Positions 18,143-27,851 of a stretch of DNA of 64,000 nt are shown here, in pieces. The stretch comes from an uncultured Cellvibrionales bacterium. Its GTDB lineage: Bacteria; Pseudomonadota; Gammaproteobacteria; Pseudomonadales; Porticoccaceae. The notes beneath the pieces are model-generated. The model was not told the origin of the DNA. It did not search any database and was given only the letters and a program-made list of their open reading frames with translations. Within the stretch, counting starts at the first letter, position 1; each line of letters begins with the position of its first letter. The stretch spans positions 62,001 through 126,000 of the forward strand of contig CAJXWQ010000005.1 in the NCBI GenBank assembly GCA_913062605.1, written 5' to 3'. The translations under genes and the position numbers were made by a program.

Positions 18143-18685
18143 TCACGTTGAGGTCTGCGGTTCGTCTAACGGACAAAGTAATGGGCTGTCAGTCGGTATA
18201 GGCTGGCAACCTAGCATATCCAAATAGGTGTTTAAATTTGCTGCCTGCAACCTTTCTGTCTGCAGGGCGGCCCCATGTTCATAAGCATGGCAAAAACCAT
18301 CACCTAACCACCAATCATAGAGGGTGTTTTGGACAACCTGCTCTGCCATCAGTTCCACCTGCTGCAGTGACTGAATCATCTCGCTCTTAATCACATCACT
18401 CTTCACCATTTCACTAGAGCCCCATTGTGATGACACCAAAAATCGGCGAACGGCTCTCAATTTTTGAACTGCTTGTAGGTCCCACTCCTCAATCAATAAC
18501 CTCGCCTTCTCCAGTGCCACGGGTTCAAGTCGCTGACCACTGAAACCCAACCAGCAACAAAACAGTAGAAGGTTGACGTTGGCCCCATCACTGTCCTGAT
18601 AACTCAAGCAGCATTCTGCCACCTTCGGTCGACTATAAAGGGCTAGGGAATACTGCCAAAAAGGATTTTTCTGATTATCACTCAC
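18143..18685 (-). CDS. TIGR02444 (DUF2390) family protein
   Basis: 180 residues from GTG 18685. Longer readings run back into elbB and are rejected; a GAGGAGG site lies 12 bases before the GTG. The N-terminal NPFWQYSLALYSRPKVAECCLSYQD and the LLLFCCWLG segments are the family signature. It is a soluble, probably helical protein of unknown role. It sits 7 bases downstream of elbB and is probably cotranscribed with it. Confidence 0.78.
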   Translation of the reverse strand: MSDNQKNPFWQYSLALYSRPKVAECCLSYQDSDGANVNLLLFCCWLGFSGQRLEPVALEKARLLIEEWDLQAVQKLRAVRRFLVSSQWGSSEMVKSDVIKSEMIQSLQQVELMAEQVVQNTLYDWWLGDGFCHAYEHGAALQTERLQAANLNTYLDMLGCQPIPTDSPLLCPLDEPQTST

Positions 18686-18692
18686 TGTTATA

Positions 18693-19349
18693 TCAAGCCT
18701 CCTCCAGCACAGCATCCACCAGCTTGTTAATTCCGCTGGCCGCTTCACTGATATTGCCTGCCAACATATAGGCCGGTGTAGTCATTACTTTATTGGCACC
18801 ATCAATACAGATGTTATTCACCGAGCACCGCTCATGCACTGCGCCAGTTGCCTCAATTGCCGTGGCCGTCTCCAAGTCATCACCAATAGTAAAATGTACA
18901 CCTTCACCAAATAGCTTACCCACCATAGCGGGAGCAATACACATAAGTCCTATGGGCTTATCCGCCCGGTGCATGGCCTGAACAAAACGCACCAGGCCCT
19001 CATCAACAGTGAGTCCTGAGCCCTTCACAGCAAAGTCACAGAGATTTTTCGCAGCACCAAAGCCTCCCGGTATAATCGCCGCATCAAAATCCTCAGCGTT
19101 GGCATCGGCCAGATTTTTGATATTACCGCGTGCCAACCGGGCGGCTTCCACCAGCACATTTCGACGCTCACCTTCCATCACATCACCCGTGACATGGTTA
19201 ATGACATGCATCTGCTCAATATCTGGTGCAAAACACTGCACGTGGGCACCTGCCTGATCCAACTGCAACAGTGTGATCACCGATTCGTATATCTCCGACC
19301 CATCAAAAACACCACACCCTGACAGGATAACTGCTACTCGCTTGTTCAT
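18693..19349 (-). CDS. elbB: Isoprenoid biosynthesis glyoxalase ElbB
   Basis: 218 residues from the ATG at 19349 (AGGGG site upstream), equal to the usual ElbB length. It has a class I glutamine amidotransferase/DJ-1 fold with the nucleophile-elbow cysteine in GLMCIAPAM (near residue 134) and the IIPGGFGAAKNL segment (near 93). E. coli ElbB shows glyoxalase activity, and its name comes from an isoprenoid-production phenotype. It is followed closely by the DUF2390 gene. Confidence 0.9.
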   Translation of the reverse strand: MNKRVAVILSGCGVFDGSEIYESVITLLQLDQAGAHVQCFAPDIEQMHVINHVTGDVMEGERRNVLVEAARLARGNIKNLADANAEDFDAAIIPGGFGAAKNLCDFAVKGSGLTVDEGLVRFVQAMHRADKPIGLMCIAPAMVGKLFGEGVHFTIGDDLETATAIEATGAVHERCSVNNICIDGANKVMTTPAYMLAGNISEAASGINKLVDAVLEEA

Positions 19350-19443
19350 TATTAACCCCTTGTTTTGCATCAACTTAGTTGTTTATAAATATTCTATGGT
19401 TAAGGGAAGCGTCTGATTATATTAAGCTGTTAGAGATATTCCT

Positions 19444-19650
19444 ATGGCTATTCTGAGGGACGTACCTGAACAAGTGCATGTTCAACTGGGGAACCCTCAA
19501 GTGATTATTACGGAATGTGTAGATATTATTGGGGCGGACGTTCTGGTTATCGGTACGGTGGCAAGAAGGGGTATTACTGGAAAATTGCTGGGCAATACCG
19601 CCGAAAAAATTCTGCTCAAGACAGACTGTGACTTACTGGTAGTCAACTAA
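19444..19650 (+). pseudogene. C-terminal remnant of a UspE-like universal stress protein
   Basis: 68 residues that match only the last part of a universal stress protein domain: DVLVIGTVARRGITGKLLGNTAEKILLKTDCDLLVVN contains the G-x2-G-x9-G(N/S)T nucleotide loop. UspE-type proteins have about 300 residues and two such domains; here everything upstream is gone. The frame is open only six codons further back before a stop. It is probably a decayed copy left after deletion, though a short expressed product cannot be excluded. Confidence 0.65.
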
Positions 19651-19694
19651 CAGTAGGGTTATCTATCTCACTCATGACTTACAAGAGGGCTCCA

Positions 19695-20390
19695 CTAATC
19701 AACCCTCTTGTACAGCAAGTCCCAAACCCCATGCCCGAGTCGTTCGCCTCGCTGCTCAAACTTGGTGATCGGACGATAGTCGGGACGGGTGGAATACTGC
19801 CCAGCCCCCGCAAGGTTTTCATAACCCTCAGCCGCTTCCATCACTTCCAACATATATTCAGCGTAAGGCTCCCAATCAGTGGCGAGGTGGAATACTCCTT
19901 CCAGTTTAAGTTTGGAACGAATTTCTTGAACAAACTGAGGTTGTATCAAACGACGTTTATTGTGCTTTTTTTTGTGCCAGGGATCGGGGAAATAGATCTG
20001 CAGCCGGTCGATACTGGCATCGTCAATACAGTCATCCAGCACATCAGTAGCGTCAGCCAGGTACACTCGCAAGTTAGGTAGCTCCAGCTTGCCAGCACCG
20101 TTAATCAGTCTGCCCACCCCCGGTGGATGCACTTCGATGCCAATGAAGTCTTTCTCCGGTTCTGCCTGTAGCATTTCCAGCAATGAACCACCCATACCAA
20201 ACCCGATTTCCATCACTCGAGGACTACTGCGACCAAAAGTAGTATCAATATCGACTTTGCCGTTGTGTAAGCTCAACCCGTAATCTGGCCAGTATTTATC
20301 AAAGGCCGCTTTCTGAGCCTCAGTCATTCGGCCGGCACGCACCACATAACTTCGAATAGATTTCTTTTTATGCTCCGGCCTGATATCCAA
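19695..20390 (-). CDS. trmB: tRNA (guanine-N7-)-methyltransferase
   Basis: 231 residues. It methylates G46 of tRNAs using SAM. The SAM motif is [15 protein letters not shown] (about 59-73), and the catalytic/tRNA-binding stretch [16 protein letters not shown] (near 132-147) is intact. The start is TTG at 20390; a GGAGA site lies 8 bases upstream and overlaps the end of the DUF423 gene, 2 bases away, so the two are coupled. Confidence 0.93.
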   Translation of the reverse strand: MDIRPEHKKKSIRSYVVRAGRMTEAQKAAFDKYWPDYGLSLHNGKVDIDTTFGRSSPRVMEIGFGMGGSLLEMLQAEPEKDFIGIEVHPPGVGRLINGAGKLELPNLRVYLADATDVLDDCIDDASIDRLQIYFPDPWHKKKHNKRRLIQPQFVQEIRSKLKLEGVFHLATDWEPYAEYMLEVMEAAEGYENLAGAGQYSTRPDYRPITKFEQRGERLGHGVWDLLYKRVD

Positions 20391-20392
20391 TA

Positions 20393-20785
20393 TTATTCTC
20401 CGATTGCCTGCTGGGCAGTCACAACTCTTATCAATGCAAATAACAACACCAGCCAGCCAATCAAAAACAATACCCCGCCAAAAGGGGTTACCATTCCAAG
20501 GGGTTTGATGCCGGTAATGACCAGTGCATAGAGGCTACCAGAAAAAAGTACTGTGCCAGCGACTAGCAACCAACCTGATATAGCCAGCAATGAAGCGGCA
20601 TGACGGCTACCGGCTATCACAATAGACAGCAGCACCAACGTATGGAACATCTGATACTGCACCGCTGTTTGCCAAACTGACAACAGCTCGGGCTCGACAA
20701 TGCCGCGTAACCCATGAGCACCAAAGGCACCAAGGGCGACACCAAGAAACCCTAACATTGCTGTTATCACAGCCAGTACTTTCAT
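20393..20785 (-). CDS. DUF423 family membrane protein (YgdD-like)
   Basis: 130 residues with four membrane helices. The GALGAHGLR-like segment near residue 20 ([11 protein letters not shown]), the [11 protein letters not shown] helix and the [12 protein letters not shown] segment near 100 are typical. Function unknown. It is cotranscribed with trmB. Confidence 0.85.
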   Translation of the reverse strand: MKVLAVITAMLGFLGVALGAFGAHGLRGIVEPELLSVWQTAVQYQMFHTLVLLSIVIAGSRHAASLLAISGWLLVAGTVLFSGSLYALVITGIKPLGMVTPFGGVLFLIGWLVLLFALIRVVTAQQAIGE

Positions 20786-20843
20786 CAGAACTCCAGGGAG
20801 ATACCATTTAATAAAAATTATTTAATAAAAACTATGGGTCAAT

Positions 20844-20870
20844 AAAAAAGCCGCGGGACTCGCGGCTTTT
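20844..20870 (-). terminator. Intrinsic terminator downstream of rpoH
   Basis: Minus strand: GCCGCGAGTCCCGCGGC hairpin followed by six T. It lies 28 bases after the rpoH stop. Confidence 0.87.
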
Positions 20871-20898
20871 CAGGCTGTTGATTCGTTCACTCTGCCCG

Positions 20899-21753
20899 TC
20901 AGGCTTCCATGATCGTCCGTACTTTTTTCATGGCATTCTGTTCGAGCTGTCGGATACGCTCAGCGGATACACCATATTTATCGGCCAGGTCATGGAGAGT
21001 AGATTTACTCTCTTCCAACCAACGGCTGTGAATAATGTCACGACTGCGATCATCCAACTCTTCCAGCGCTTTCGCCATACGAATGGAGTTGTCTTGCTCA
21101 CTATCTGCCTGCTCCAGCTGTAATGCCGGATCAGCACTTTTATCTTCCAGAAAGTAAGCAGGTGCCTGATAAGAACTCTCATCATCGTCATCTGTCGATG
21201 CATCAAATGCGGCATCTCGAGCAGACAACCGTTGCTCCATTTCACGAACATGTTTGACTTCAACACCGAGATCATCGGCAATTGCCTGAGCTTCACTGTC
21301 GGTCAACCAAGCTAAACGCTTTTTCGCACCACGCAGATTGAAGAACAATTTGCGCTGGGCCTTGGTGGTAGCCACTTTGACAATACGCCAGTTGCGCAGC
21401 ACATATTCATGAATTTCTGCCTTTACCCAATGAACAGCAAAGGAGACCAGACGAACTCCTTTTTCTGGATTAAAGCGTTTAACCGCCTTCATCAGGCCAA
21501 GATTACCTTCCTGAATCAAATCCCCAAGAGGCAGACCATAGCCGTTATAGGAGCGGGCAATATGGACAACAAAACGGAGGTGGGAAAGTACCAGGCGGCG
21601 AGCAGCATCAAGATCTTCTCGATAATAGAGATCTTCCGCGAGAGCACGTTCCTGCTCTGCGGATAAAACTGCAACAGTATTAACGCCCTGCATATAGGCG
21701 GCAAGGTTTGCACCCGGCGCCATCCACTCTACAGTTTGCAAATTCTTAGTCAT
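20899..21753 (-). CDS. rpoH: RNA polymerase sigma-32 (heat shock) factor
   Basis: 284 residues from the ATG at 21753, exactly the E. coli length; an in-frame extension to 21780 is not needed. Region 2 is intact ([25 protein letters not shown]). The RpoH-specific box [15 protein letters not shown] is near residue 132, and the region 4 helix-turn-helix ([21 protein letters not shown]) is at the C-terminus. It directs transcription of chaperones and proteases. Position next to ftsX is the conserved gammaproteobacterial order. Confidence 0.95.
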   Translation of the reverse strand: MTKNLQTVEWMAPGANLAAYMQGVNTVAVLSAEQERALAEDLYYREDLDAARRLVLSHLRFVVHIARSYNGYGLPLGDLIQEGNLGLMKAVKRFNPEKGVRLVSFAVHWVKAEIHEYVLRNWRIVKVATTKAQRKLFFNLRGAKKRLAWLTDSEAQAIADDLGVEVKHVREMEQRLSARDAAFDASTDDDDESSYQAPAYFLEDKSADPALQLEQADSEQDNSIRMAKALEELDDRSRDIIHSRWLEESKSTLHDLADKYGVSAERIRQLEQNAMKKVRTIMEA

Positions 21754-21855
21754 ATCAACCTCAATAATCCAAGGGGGCACATTTTACCAGTTTGGTATTA
21801 GATTTCCATACCCCCAAAAAGTTTCCATAACCAGTTGTTTTAAATCAACAAAGCA

Positions 21856-22902
21856 TTATTTTGGCTCAATACTGCCAAGGTGTCTTGCCACCGCTAGCCA
21901 AGCCCCTATCAACCCCAACACAGCACCGATGAATATAAGTGCCAACAATCCAGAAAATCCTAGCCCCTGAAGTTGAAAGATGCTCTGATATAGCACAGCC
22001 AAGCGCTCTACGGGGCCATCTACCCACTGTAGGCCCACCGCCACCAGCAGCCATGCTAGCAGCCCCCCGAGGGCACCATACCAAATACCGGTATAGAGAA
22101 ATGGTCGCCGTACATAGGCATTAGTACCACCCACCAGTTTTACGACAACAATCTCATCCCGCCGACTCTCTATCGCCAGCCGGATGGTATTACCAATAAT
22201 GAGCAAAACACCCAATGCCAAAGCGACCCCGAGAGAAAAGGCCAATCGCTCCCACACCTCAAGCATACCCCGCAGTCGCTGTATCCACTTCATATCCAGC
22301 CGCACGTCGTCGACCAGCGCCAATTCCTTTAGTCGTGCCACCAGAGCCTCACTGGCCACCAGATCACCATGAAACTGATCAGCAGGCTGTACGATAAGTA
22401 CCGGTGGTAGCGGGTTCTCATCCAGCATCGCCAGCACATCTCCAAACCCTGAAAGTATCTGAAACTCAGCTAGGGCTTGCTGTCGTGAGATATAGTCTAC
22501 GGCAGTAATATCCGATTCTGACAGCAGGCTTTCTCGCAGCTGATCTACTGCTACCTCCGTAGCTTCCTTTTTAAGAAATACGGTCAACTGTGCAGTGGTT
22601 TCCACCCGGCTACCTAGCTGCTGCAAATTTACAACGCCGACATAGAGTGCTGCCGGCAACCCCAGTGCTATAGCTACCACGAGTGATGTCATCAGGGTCT
22701 GAGCTGGTTCTGCTGCCAGACGCTGAAAGGTGCGGAGAAGTAATTGACCGTGATTTTGGAAATAACTTTTCAGCTTATCCAATAACCTTGCTCTGCCATC
22801 AGAGGCGCCTCGGCGCAGCTCTCTTGAAGATTTTTTTGCAGACTCTCTACGAGTAGGCTTGGACTTCTGCAAGCGATTACGCTGCATATTCCGGCGCCCC
22901 AT
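21856..22902 (-). CDS. ftsX: Cell division ABC transporter-like permease FtsX
   Basis: 348 residues. A basic cytoplasmic N-terminus of about 70 residues is followed by one membrane helix (about 72-93), a periplasmic loop (about 95-215) and three C-terminal helices, the standard FtsX layout. With FtsE it links septal peptidoglycan hydrolysis to the divisome. Its start overlaps the end of ftsE by 26 bases; an alternative ATG at 22887 would shorten the overlap. Confidence 0.93.
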   Translation of the reverse strand: MGRRNMQRNRLQKSKPTRRESAKKSSRELRRGASDGRARLLDKLKSYFQNHGQLLLRTFQRLAAEPAQTLMTSLVVAIALGLPAALYVGVVNLQQLGSRVETTAQLTVFLKKEATEVAVDQLRESLLSESDITAVDYISRQQALAEFQILSGFGDVLAMLDENPLPPVLIVQPADQFHGDLVASEALVARLKELALVDDVRLDMKWIQRLRGMLEVWERLAFSLGVALALGVLLIIGNTIRLAIESRRDEIVVVKLVGGTNAYVRRPFLYTGIWYGALGGLLAWLLVAVGLQWVDGPVERLAVLYQSIFQLQGLGFSGLLALIFIGAVLGLIGAWLAVARHLGSIEPK

Positions 22903-23554
22903 CGTGTATTAACCTGCCCTGCTCCAACTGCAGAAGACGCAAGCCCATACGGGAGATCAAGTCCACATCATGGGTCGCGATCAATACCGTGACACCCAAC
23001 TCACAGAACTGTCGAAACAAATCCATAATTTCTGCCGACAACTGTGGGTCCAAGTTTCCCGTAGGCTCATCTGCCAGCAGGATCCTAGGCTTGTGTACTA
23101 CAGCTCTGGCAATCCCCAAACGCTGTTGCTCTCCACCTGAAAGTGCGATGGGGTTTTGTTTTTCCTTATCCAGCAATCCTACCTTATCCAGAGCCGCCCT
23201 CACTCGCCGCCCAACCTCACGGGGTTGATACCCGGAAACCAGCAATGGGAGAGCAACGTTATCAAATGCGCTTCGATCAAACAGTAACTGGTGGTTCTGG
23301 AACACCACACCCACATTGCGGCGGTAATAAGGTATTTGGCTACTGTGAAGACGATTGAGGTTTTTACCGTTGACCAGCAATTGACCGTGGGTGGGTCGCT
23401 CCATCAGCATAATCAGTTTAAGCAAGGTGCTTTTTCCCGCACCGGAATGACCGGTGAGAAAGGTCATTTCACCGGCTGCCAGCTCGAGACTGAGGCCACT
23501 CAATGCCTCTTGGCCCGTGGAATATCGCTTACTCACCTTATCAAATTGAATCAT
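22877..23554 (-). CDS. ftsE: Cell division ATP-binding protein FtsE
   Basis: 225 residues. Complete ABC ATPase: Walker A GHSGAGKST (about 35-43), Q-loop VVFQNHQLL, signature LSGGEQQRLGIARA (near 138) and Walker B ILLADEPTGNLD (near 159), then the H-loop ATHD. It forms the FtsEX complex with the next gene. The ftsY gene ends 21 bases upstream. Confidence 0.95.
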   Translation of the reverse strand: MIQFDKVSKRYSTGQEALSGLSLELAAGEMTFLTGHSGAGKSTLLKLIMLMERPTHGQLLVNGKNLNRLHSSQIPYYRRNVGVVFQNHQLLFDRSAFDNVALPLLVSGYQPREVGRRVRAALDKVGLLDKEKQNPIALSGGEQQRLGIARAVVHKPRILLADEPTGNLDPQLSAEIMDLFRQFCELGVTVLIATHDVDLISRMGLRLLQLEQGRLIHDGAPEYAA

Positions 23555-23575
23555 GCGGATCTGTGGATATCCTTT

Positions 23576-24694
23576 CTAGCCTCGATCGAACAGCCCATTA
23601 ACATACTCGCTGGCCACAAAGGGCTGGAGATCATCAGCACCCTCACCCAGACCCACAAAGCGAACTGGAGTACCAAACTGCTTGCAAAGGGAAAAGATGA
23701 TGCCACCCTTCGCCGTACCATCCAGCTTCGTCAGAGCCACACCTGTCACGTTGACCGTATCGTTAAATTCTTTCATCTGATTTAGTGCGTTTTGCCCAGT
23801 ACCGGCATCCAGTACCAACAACACTTCATGGGGCGCTGTGTCATCCAGTTTAGTCATCACGCGCTTCACCTTCTTCAATTCTTCCATGAGGTTGCTTTTG
23901 GTATGCAGTCGTCCTGCGGTATCAGCAATAAGAATATCTACATTTCGGGACTTGGCAGATTCGATAGCGTCATAAATAACCGAGGCACTATCGGCCCCCG
24001 TATGCTGTGCAACCACCGGTACATTATTACGCTCACCCCAAACTTGCAGCTGCTCAACCGCTGCCGCCCGGAATGTATCACCAGCGGCCAGCATGACCGA
24101 CTTCCCCTGATCCCGGTAACGCTTGGCGAGCTTACCAATCGTGGTCGTTTTACCAACACCGTTGACCCCAACAACTAACAAGACAAAAGGAATTTTCTGC
24201 CCATCGATACTCAGTGGCTGCTCACAGGGTTTAAGCTTGGCAACCATGGTATTTTGAAGCGCTTCAAATAAAGCTCGACTGTCGGCCAGCTCCCGCCGCT
24301 TCACTCGATCGGCTAAATCCTGAATAATTTCCACAGTGGATTCGATACCCACATCGGCCAACAACAGCAGGGTTTCCAGTTCCTCTAGAAGCTCATCATC
24401 AATCTCTCGTTCACCGAGAAATAAATTACCAAAACTACGTCCCGTTTTTGATAACGCACGACGAAATCTTGCCCGCAAGGTTTCCTTGGGCCTGGTTTCT
24501 TTAGCGCTAGCTTCCTTGACTTGGTTATTATCAATGTCGGTATCAGGTTGCTGACTATCGGCAGCCACCTCAACGGTAGAGTCTATTGACGGAGGTTCTA
24601 CAGGCTTCTGACGACGAAAACGTTGTAAAAATTTTCGCTTTTCTCCCGGCCGTTGGGTGTTATTCTCTGGATCGTTTGAATCTGGCACAGACAT
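23576..24694 (-). CDS. ftsY: Signal recognition particle receptor FtsY
   Basis: 372 residues from the ATG at 24694, which begins MSVPDSNDPENN; a longer frame to 24796 would enter the rsmD start and is unlikely. An acidic A domain (about 1-85) precedes the NG GTPase domain with GVNGVGKTTTIGKL (G1), DTFRAAAVEQL, DTAGRLHTK (G3) and TKLDGTAKGG (G4 region). It receives ribosome-SRP complexes at the membrane. First gene of the ftsY-ftsE-ftsX cluster. Confidence 0.94.
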   Translation of the reverse strand: MSVPDSNDPENNTQRPGEKRKFLQRFRRQKPVEPPSIDSTVEVAADSQQPDTDIDNNQVKEASAKETRPKETLRARFRRALSKTGRSFGNLFLGEREIDDELLEELETLLLLADVGIESTVEIIQDLADRVKRRELADSRALFEALQNTMVAKLKPCEQPLSIDGQKIPFVLLVVGVNGVGKTTTIGKLAKRYRDQGKSVMLAAGDTFRAAAVEQLQVWGERNNVPVVAQHTGADSASVIYDAIESAKSRNVDILIADTAGRLHTKSNLMEELKKVKRVMTKLDDTAPHEVLLVLDAGTGQNALNQMKEFNDTVNVTGVALTKLDGTAKGGIIFSLCKQFGTPVRFVGLGEGADDLQPFVASEYVNGLFDRG

Positions 24695-24706
24695 CCTGTT
24701 TTCTCG

Positions 24707-24734
24707 GTGTAAATCTGACGGTGTAAATCTGACG
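24707..24734. repeat. Two tandem copies of a 14-base unit in the ftsY-rsmD gap
   Basis: GTGTAAATCTGACG occurs twice head to tail, followed by a further GTGTA. It lies in the divergent control region, just upstream of the ftsY start. Confidence 0.9.
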
Positions 24735-24756
24735 GTGTATGCTATCACTTTAAGGA

Positions 24757-25368
24757 TTGAAAAACGCTTTGAAGCGCCATCATCACTCAACATCATCCTC
24801 TCGAAAAGAGGCCCTTGGTCAGCTGCGTATTATCGGTGGCCAATGGCGCGGACACAAACTTCATTTTGCTGATGTAGAAGGGTTACGCCCCACGGGTGAT
24901 CGGATTCGGGAAACCCTGTTTAACTGGCTGGCACCGGTCATCTCGGGTGCTCACTGTCTGGACTTATTTGCAGGTTCAGGAGCGTTGGGGCTTGAAGCCC
25001 TCTCTAGAGGTGCCACACACGCGATCCTGGTCGAGAAAGATCCTGTGGCCGCAGCCCTATTGAAACAAAACAGTGCCTCGTTAAAGACTGATAGAGCCCA
25101 AGTCATTCAGGCCGATGCTTCTCAATGGCTGAACACTTTTACGCCTGAAAGGCCATTTGATGTAGTCTTTCTTGACCCACCCTTTGCTGCCGATTTACTG
25201 CAACCCTGTTGTGATCTGTTACAACGTCCCGGCCTGCTTTCCCAAAACAGTCTTGTCTACATTGAAACCGATAGACATCAACCGCCCCCCATCACACCGT
25301 CTACCTGGGATCTATTTCGAGAAAAAATTGCGGGACAAGTGTGCTACCGACTTTATCGATGCGATTGA
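24757..25368 (+). CDS. rsmD: 16S rRNA (guanine(966)-N2)-methyltransferase
   Basis: 203 residues from TTG 24757. The SAM-binding motif LDLFAGSGALGLEALSRGA (near 68) and the catalytic DPPFA motif (near 143) are present, as is the N-terminal LRIIGGQWRGHKL. It methylates G966 of 16S rRNA. The start is uncertain: TTG 24757 lies directly after an AAGGA, too close for a normal site, so TTG 24769 may be used instead. Divergent from ftsY, as in other gammaproteobacteria. Confidence 0.88.
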   Translation: MKNALKRHHHSTSSSRKEALGQLRIIGGQWRGHKLHFADVEGLRPTGDRIRETLFNWLAPVISGAHCLDLFAGSGALGLEALSRGATHAILVEKDPVAAALLKQNSASLKTDRAQVIQADASQWLNTFTPERPFDVVFLDPPFAADLLQPCCDLLQRPGLLSQNSLVYIETDRHQPPPITPSTWDLFREKIAGQVCYRLYRCD

Positions 25369-25440
25369 GCCTCAATGACAAAACGTATACCATTCCACGC
25401 TCACCTACTCACACACCCAAGCTTCCAGCTCACAGAGTGA

Positions 25441-25932
<492 letters not shown>

Positions 25933-25949
25933 TTAGCCCTTTCACCCGT

Positions 25950-26006
25950 TATTTTTGGCAACTCGTATTTATTATTTCTGACAACTCATACTCATCATTT
26001 TTGACA
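25950..26006. repeat. Imperfect 23-base tandem repeat (about 2.5 copies)
   Basis: Units at 25950-25972, 25973-25995 and a partial one from 25996 share T/CATTTYTGRCAACTC. They fill the gap between coaD and mutM, and the last partial unit covers the mutM stop codon. Confidence 0.7.
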
Positions 26007-26810
26007 AAGAGCGCAGTAAACCGTAGAGCGCTGCCCTAGCCTGATCTCCTTTAACAGCGTTTTGCACCGAAGGCAGGGCATGCCGCCGCGACCATAGACA
26101 TACAATTCTTGCTTGAAATAACCAGGTTTCCCTTCATTACCAACAAAATCTTTCAGAGTTGTACCGCCCTGCTCTATCGCCCGTTTTAAAACGGTTTTGG
26201 CATTCTCAGATAATGCCTCGTAAGTTTTTCGGGAAATACGTCCAGCGGCTTTCTTTGGCCTAATACCACTAAGAAACAGCGATTCATTGGCATAAATGTT
26301 ACCCACGCCCACAACGACCCTGTTATCCATCAAAAACTGCTTTACCGACACAGTTTTTCCTCGAGACAAACGATAGAGATAATTGCCATCGAACGCAGGG
26401 TTAAAGGGTTCTGGCCCCAAATGACTCAACAATTTGTGCTGTTCTGGTTCACCACTCAGCCACAGTACCGAACCAAACCGTCGAGGGTCTGTAAACCGCA
26501 ACTGTGTCCCATCTTCGAAGCTAATATCCACATGATCATGCTTGGCTGGCGGCGTGCCCACTTGAACAATGCGAAGATTCCCAGACATTCCCAAGTGAAT
26601 CATTAGGTGGCCGTGATCAAATCGAAACAACAGATATTTCGCTCGCTGCCGGCCATCAATTAGTACCTTCCCACATAGCTGTTCTGACAAATCACTTGGT
26701 ACGGGCCAACGCAACCGAGGCTCACGTACCACCACCTTGGAAACCCGCTTCCCAGTGATGTGGGGTATTAACCCATTCAGAGTAACGACAACTTCTGGTA
26801 ATTCCGGCAT
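25995..26810 (-). CDS. mutM: Formamidopyrimidine-DNA glycosylase
   Basis: 271 residues. It starts PELPEV, giving the catalytic N-terminal proline and Glu after Met removal. The helix-two-turn-helix segment (VGNIYANESLF, near 166) and the C-terminal zinc finger (CLRCKTLLKEIRLGQRSTVYCALC) are complete. It excises 8-oxoguanine and opened purines from DNA. Convergent with coaD. Confidence 0.95.
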   Translation of the reverse strand: MPELPEVVVTLNGLIPHITGKRVSKVVVREPRLRWPVPSDLSEQLCGKVLIDGRQRAKYLLFRFDHGHLMIHLGMSGNLRIVQVGTPPAKHDHVDISFEDGTQLRFTDPRRFGSVLWLSGEPEQHKLLSHLGPEPFNPAFDGNYLYRLSRGKTVSVKQFLMDNRVVVGVGNIYANESLFLSGIRPKKAAGRISRKTYEALSENAKTVLKRAIEQGGTTLKDFVGNEGKPGYFKQELYVYGRGGMPCLRCKTLLKEIRLGQRSTVYCALCQK

Positions 26811-26942
26811 GATCAGATTCCGAGTGTACTTATCAACGATTAATCGACGGCAAAATGTCTGGCATACTAATAGAGACCTCGGTCAAAATGCACCTTTCTG
26901 GCTGATAAATGACAGAGAAAAAACCACTGGACAGCGCTAACT

Positions 26943-27347
26943 ATGGCCTTGGGCAGAAAACGTATCACAGAAGACCCCGAAATCGACCTCACCCCCATGC
27001 TGGATGTGGTCTTTATTATGCTGATCTTTTTTATCGTGACGGCCTCTTTTGTCAAAGAGTCAGGTATTGATGTTAACAGGCCACCGATCACAACAGCACC
27101 GCCAGAAAATAGCAAACATCAGAATATTATTTTCAGCATTACCAAAAACAATGACATATGGCTGGAAGGTCGTCGTATTGATGTGCGCTCAGTGCGAGCA
27201 AACGTAGAAAGGGCTCATGCCGAAAACCCCAAGGCCAAGGTTGTGATTGAAGCGCACCCCAAATCTAAAACAGATACTTTTATTCTGCTGTCTGACCAAG
27301 CTCGGGAAGCGGGAGTAACTGACATCGCACTAAGCACTAAGCACTAA
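26943..27347 (+). CDS. ExbD/TolR family biopolymer transport protein (no ExbB partner nearby)
   Basis: 134 residues. One membrane helix (about 18-38) carries the conserved aspartate in LTPMLDVVFIMLIFF; a periplasmic domain of about 95 residues follows. It should couple proton flow to TonB-dependent uptake with an ExbB partner, but no exbB or tonB is next to it. The last codons and the stop lie in a four-copy 7-base repeat. A TonB-dependent receptor is at 50 kb, without evidence that they act together. Confidence 0.88.
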   Translation: MALGRKRITEDPEIDLTPMLDVVFIMLIFFIVTASFVKESGIDVNRPPITTAPPENSKHQNIIFSITKNNDIWLEGRRIDVRSVRANVERAHAENPKAKVVIEAHPKSKTDTFILLSDQAREAGVTDIALSTKH

Positions 27348-27354
27348 GCACTAA
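27327..27354 (+). repeat. Four tandem GCACTAA units across the exbD stop codon
   Basis: 7-base unit repeated four times without mismatch; the stop TAA at 27345-27347 is inside unit three. Because 7 is not a multiple of 3, unit gain or loss would change the C-terminal frame. Confidence 0.93.
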
Positions 27355-27392
27355 AGGTTCGCTGCAATACCGGTCCACCATATAACAGGCAC

Positions 27393-27415
27393 AAAAAACC
27401 CCGACTATATCGGGG
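27393..27415 (-). terminator. Intrinsic terminator downstream of rpmG
   Basis: Minus strand: CCCCGA-N5-TCGGGG hairpin followed by a run of six T. Confidence 0.85.
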
Positions 27416-27435
27416 CTTCTCATCTGTACAAAAAC

Positions 27436-27603
27436 TTACTTAATTTTAGCTTCTTTGTACGGAACGTGCTTGCGAACCACTGGGTCGTATTTACTGAACT
27501 CCAGCTTTTCAGGCTGAGTACGCTTATTTTTAGTGGTGGTGTAGTAATGGCCAGTGCCAGCACTGGATACTAACTTAATGTTATCGCGATTCGATTTAGC
27601 CAT
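27436..27603 (-). CDS. rpmG: 50S ribosomal protein L33
   Basis: 55 residues ([20 protein letters not shown] at the N-terminus, [10 protein letters not shown] at the C-terminus). It has the L33 core ([18 protein letters not shown]). The zinc-binding cysteines of the C+ form are absent, so this is a C-minus paralogue. An AGGAG site precedes the ATG. It is 11 bases downstream of rpmB. Confidence 0.95.
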   Translation of the reverse strand: MAKSNRDNIKLVSSAGTGHYYTTTKNKRTQPEKLEFSKYDPVVRKHVPYKEAKIK

Positions 27604-27614
27604 GATTTATCTCC

Positions 27615-27851
27615 TTAAACCTTCTCGCCACGTTTACGCATATCAACCAGCACTTGTTCAATGCCCAGCTTATCAATAATACGCATTCCCTTGGCGGAAA
27701 GGCGCAATTTTACAAAACGCTTTTCTGCTTCAATCCAAAAACGGTGGGAGTGCAAATTAGGCTCGAACCGGCGACGAGTCCTATTTTTTGCGTGTGAAAC
27801 ATTGTTTCCAGACATCGGCTTTTTACCGGTGACTTGACATACTTTAGACAT
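27615..27851 (-). CDS. rpmB: 50S ribosomal protein L28
   Basis: 78 residues, the usual bacterial length. N-terminal [22 protein letters not shown] and [16 protein letters not shown] are typical of L28. First gene of the rpmB-rpmG operon; upstream radC is on the same strand 176 bases away. Confidence 0.96.
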   Translation of the reverse strand: MSKVCQVTGKKPMSGNNVSHAKNRTRRRFEPNLHSHRFWIEAEKRFVKLRLSAKGMRIIDKLGIEQVLVDMRKRGEKV

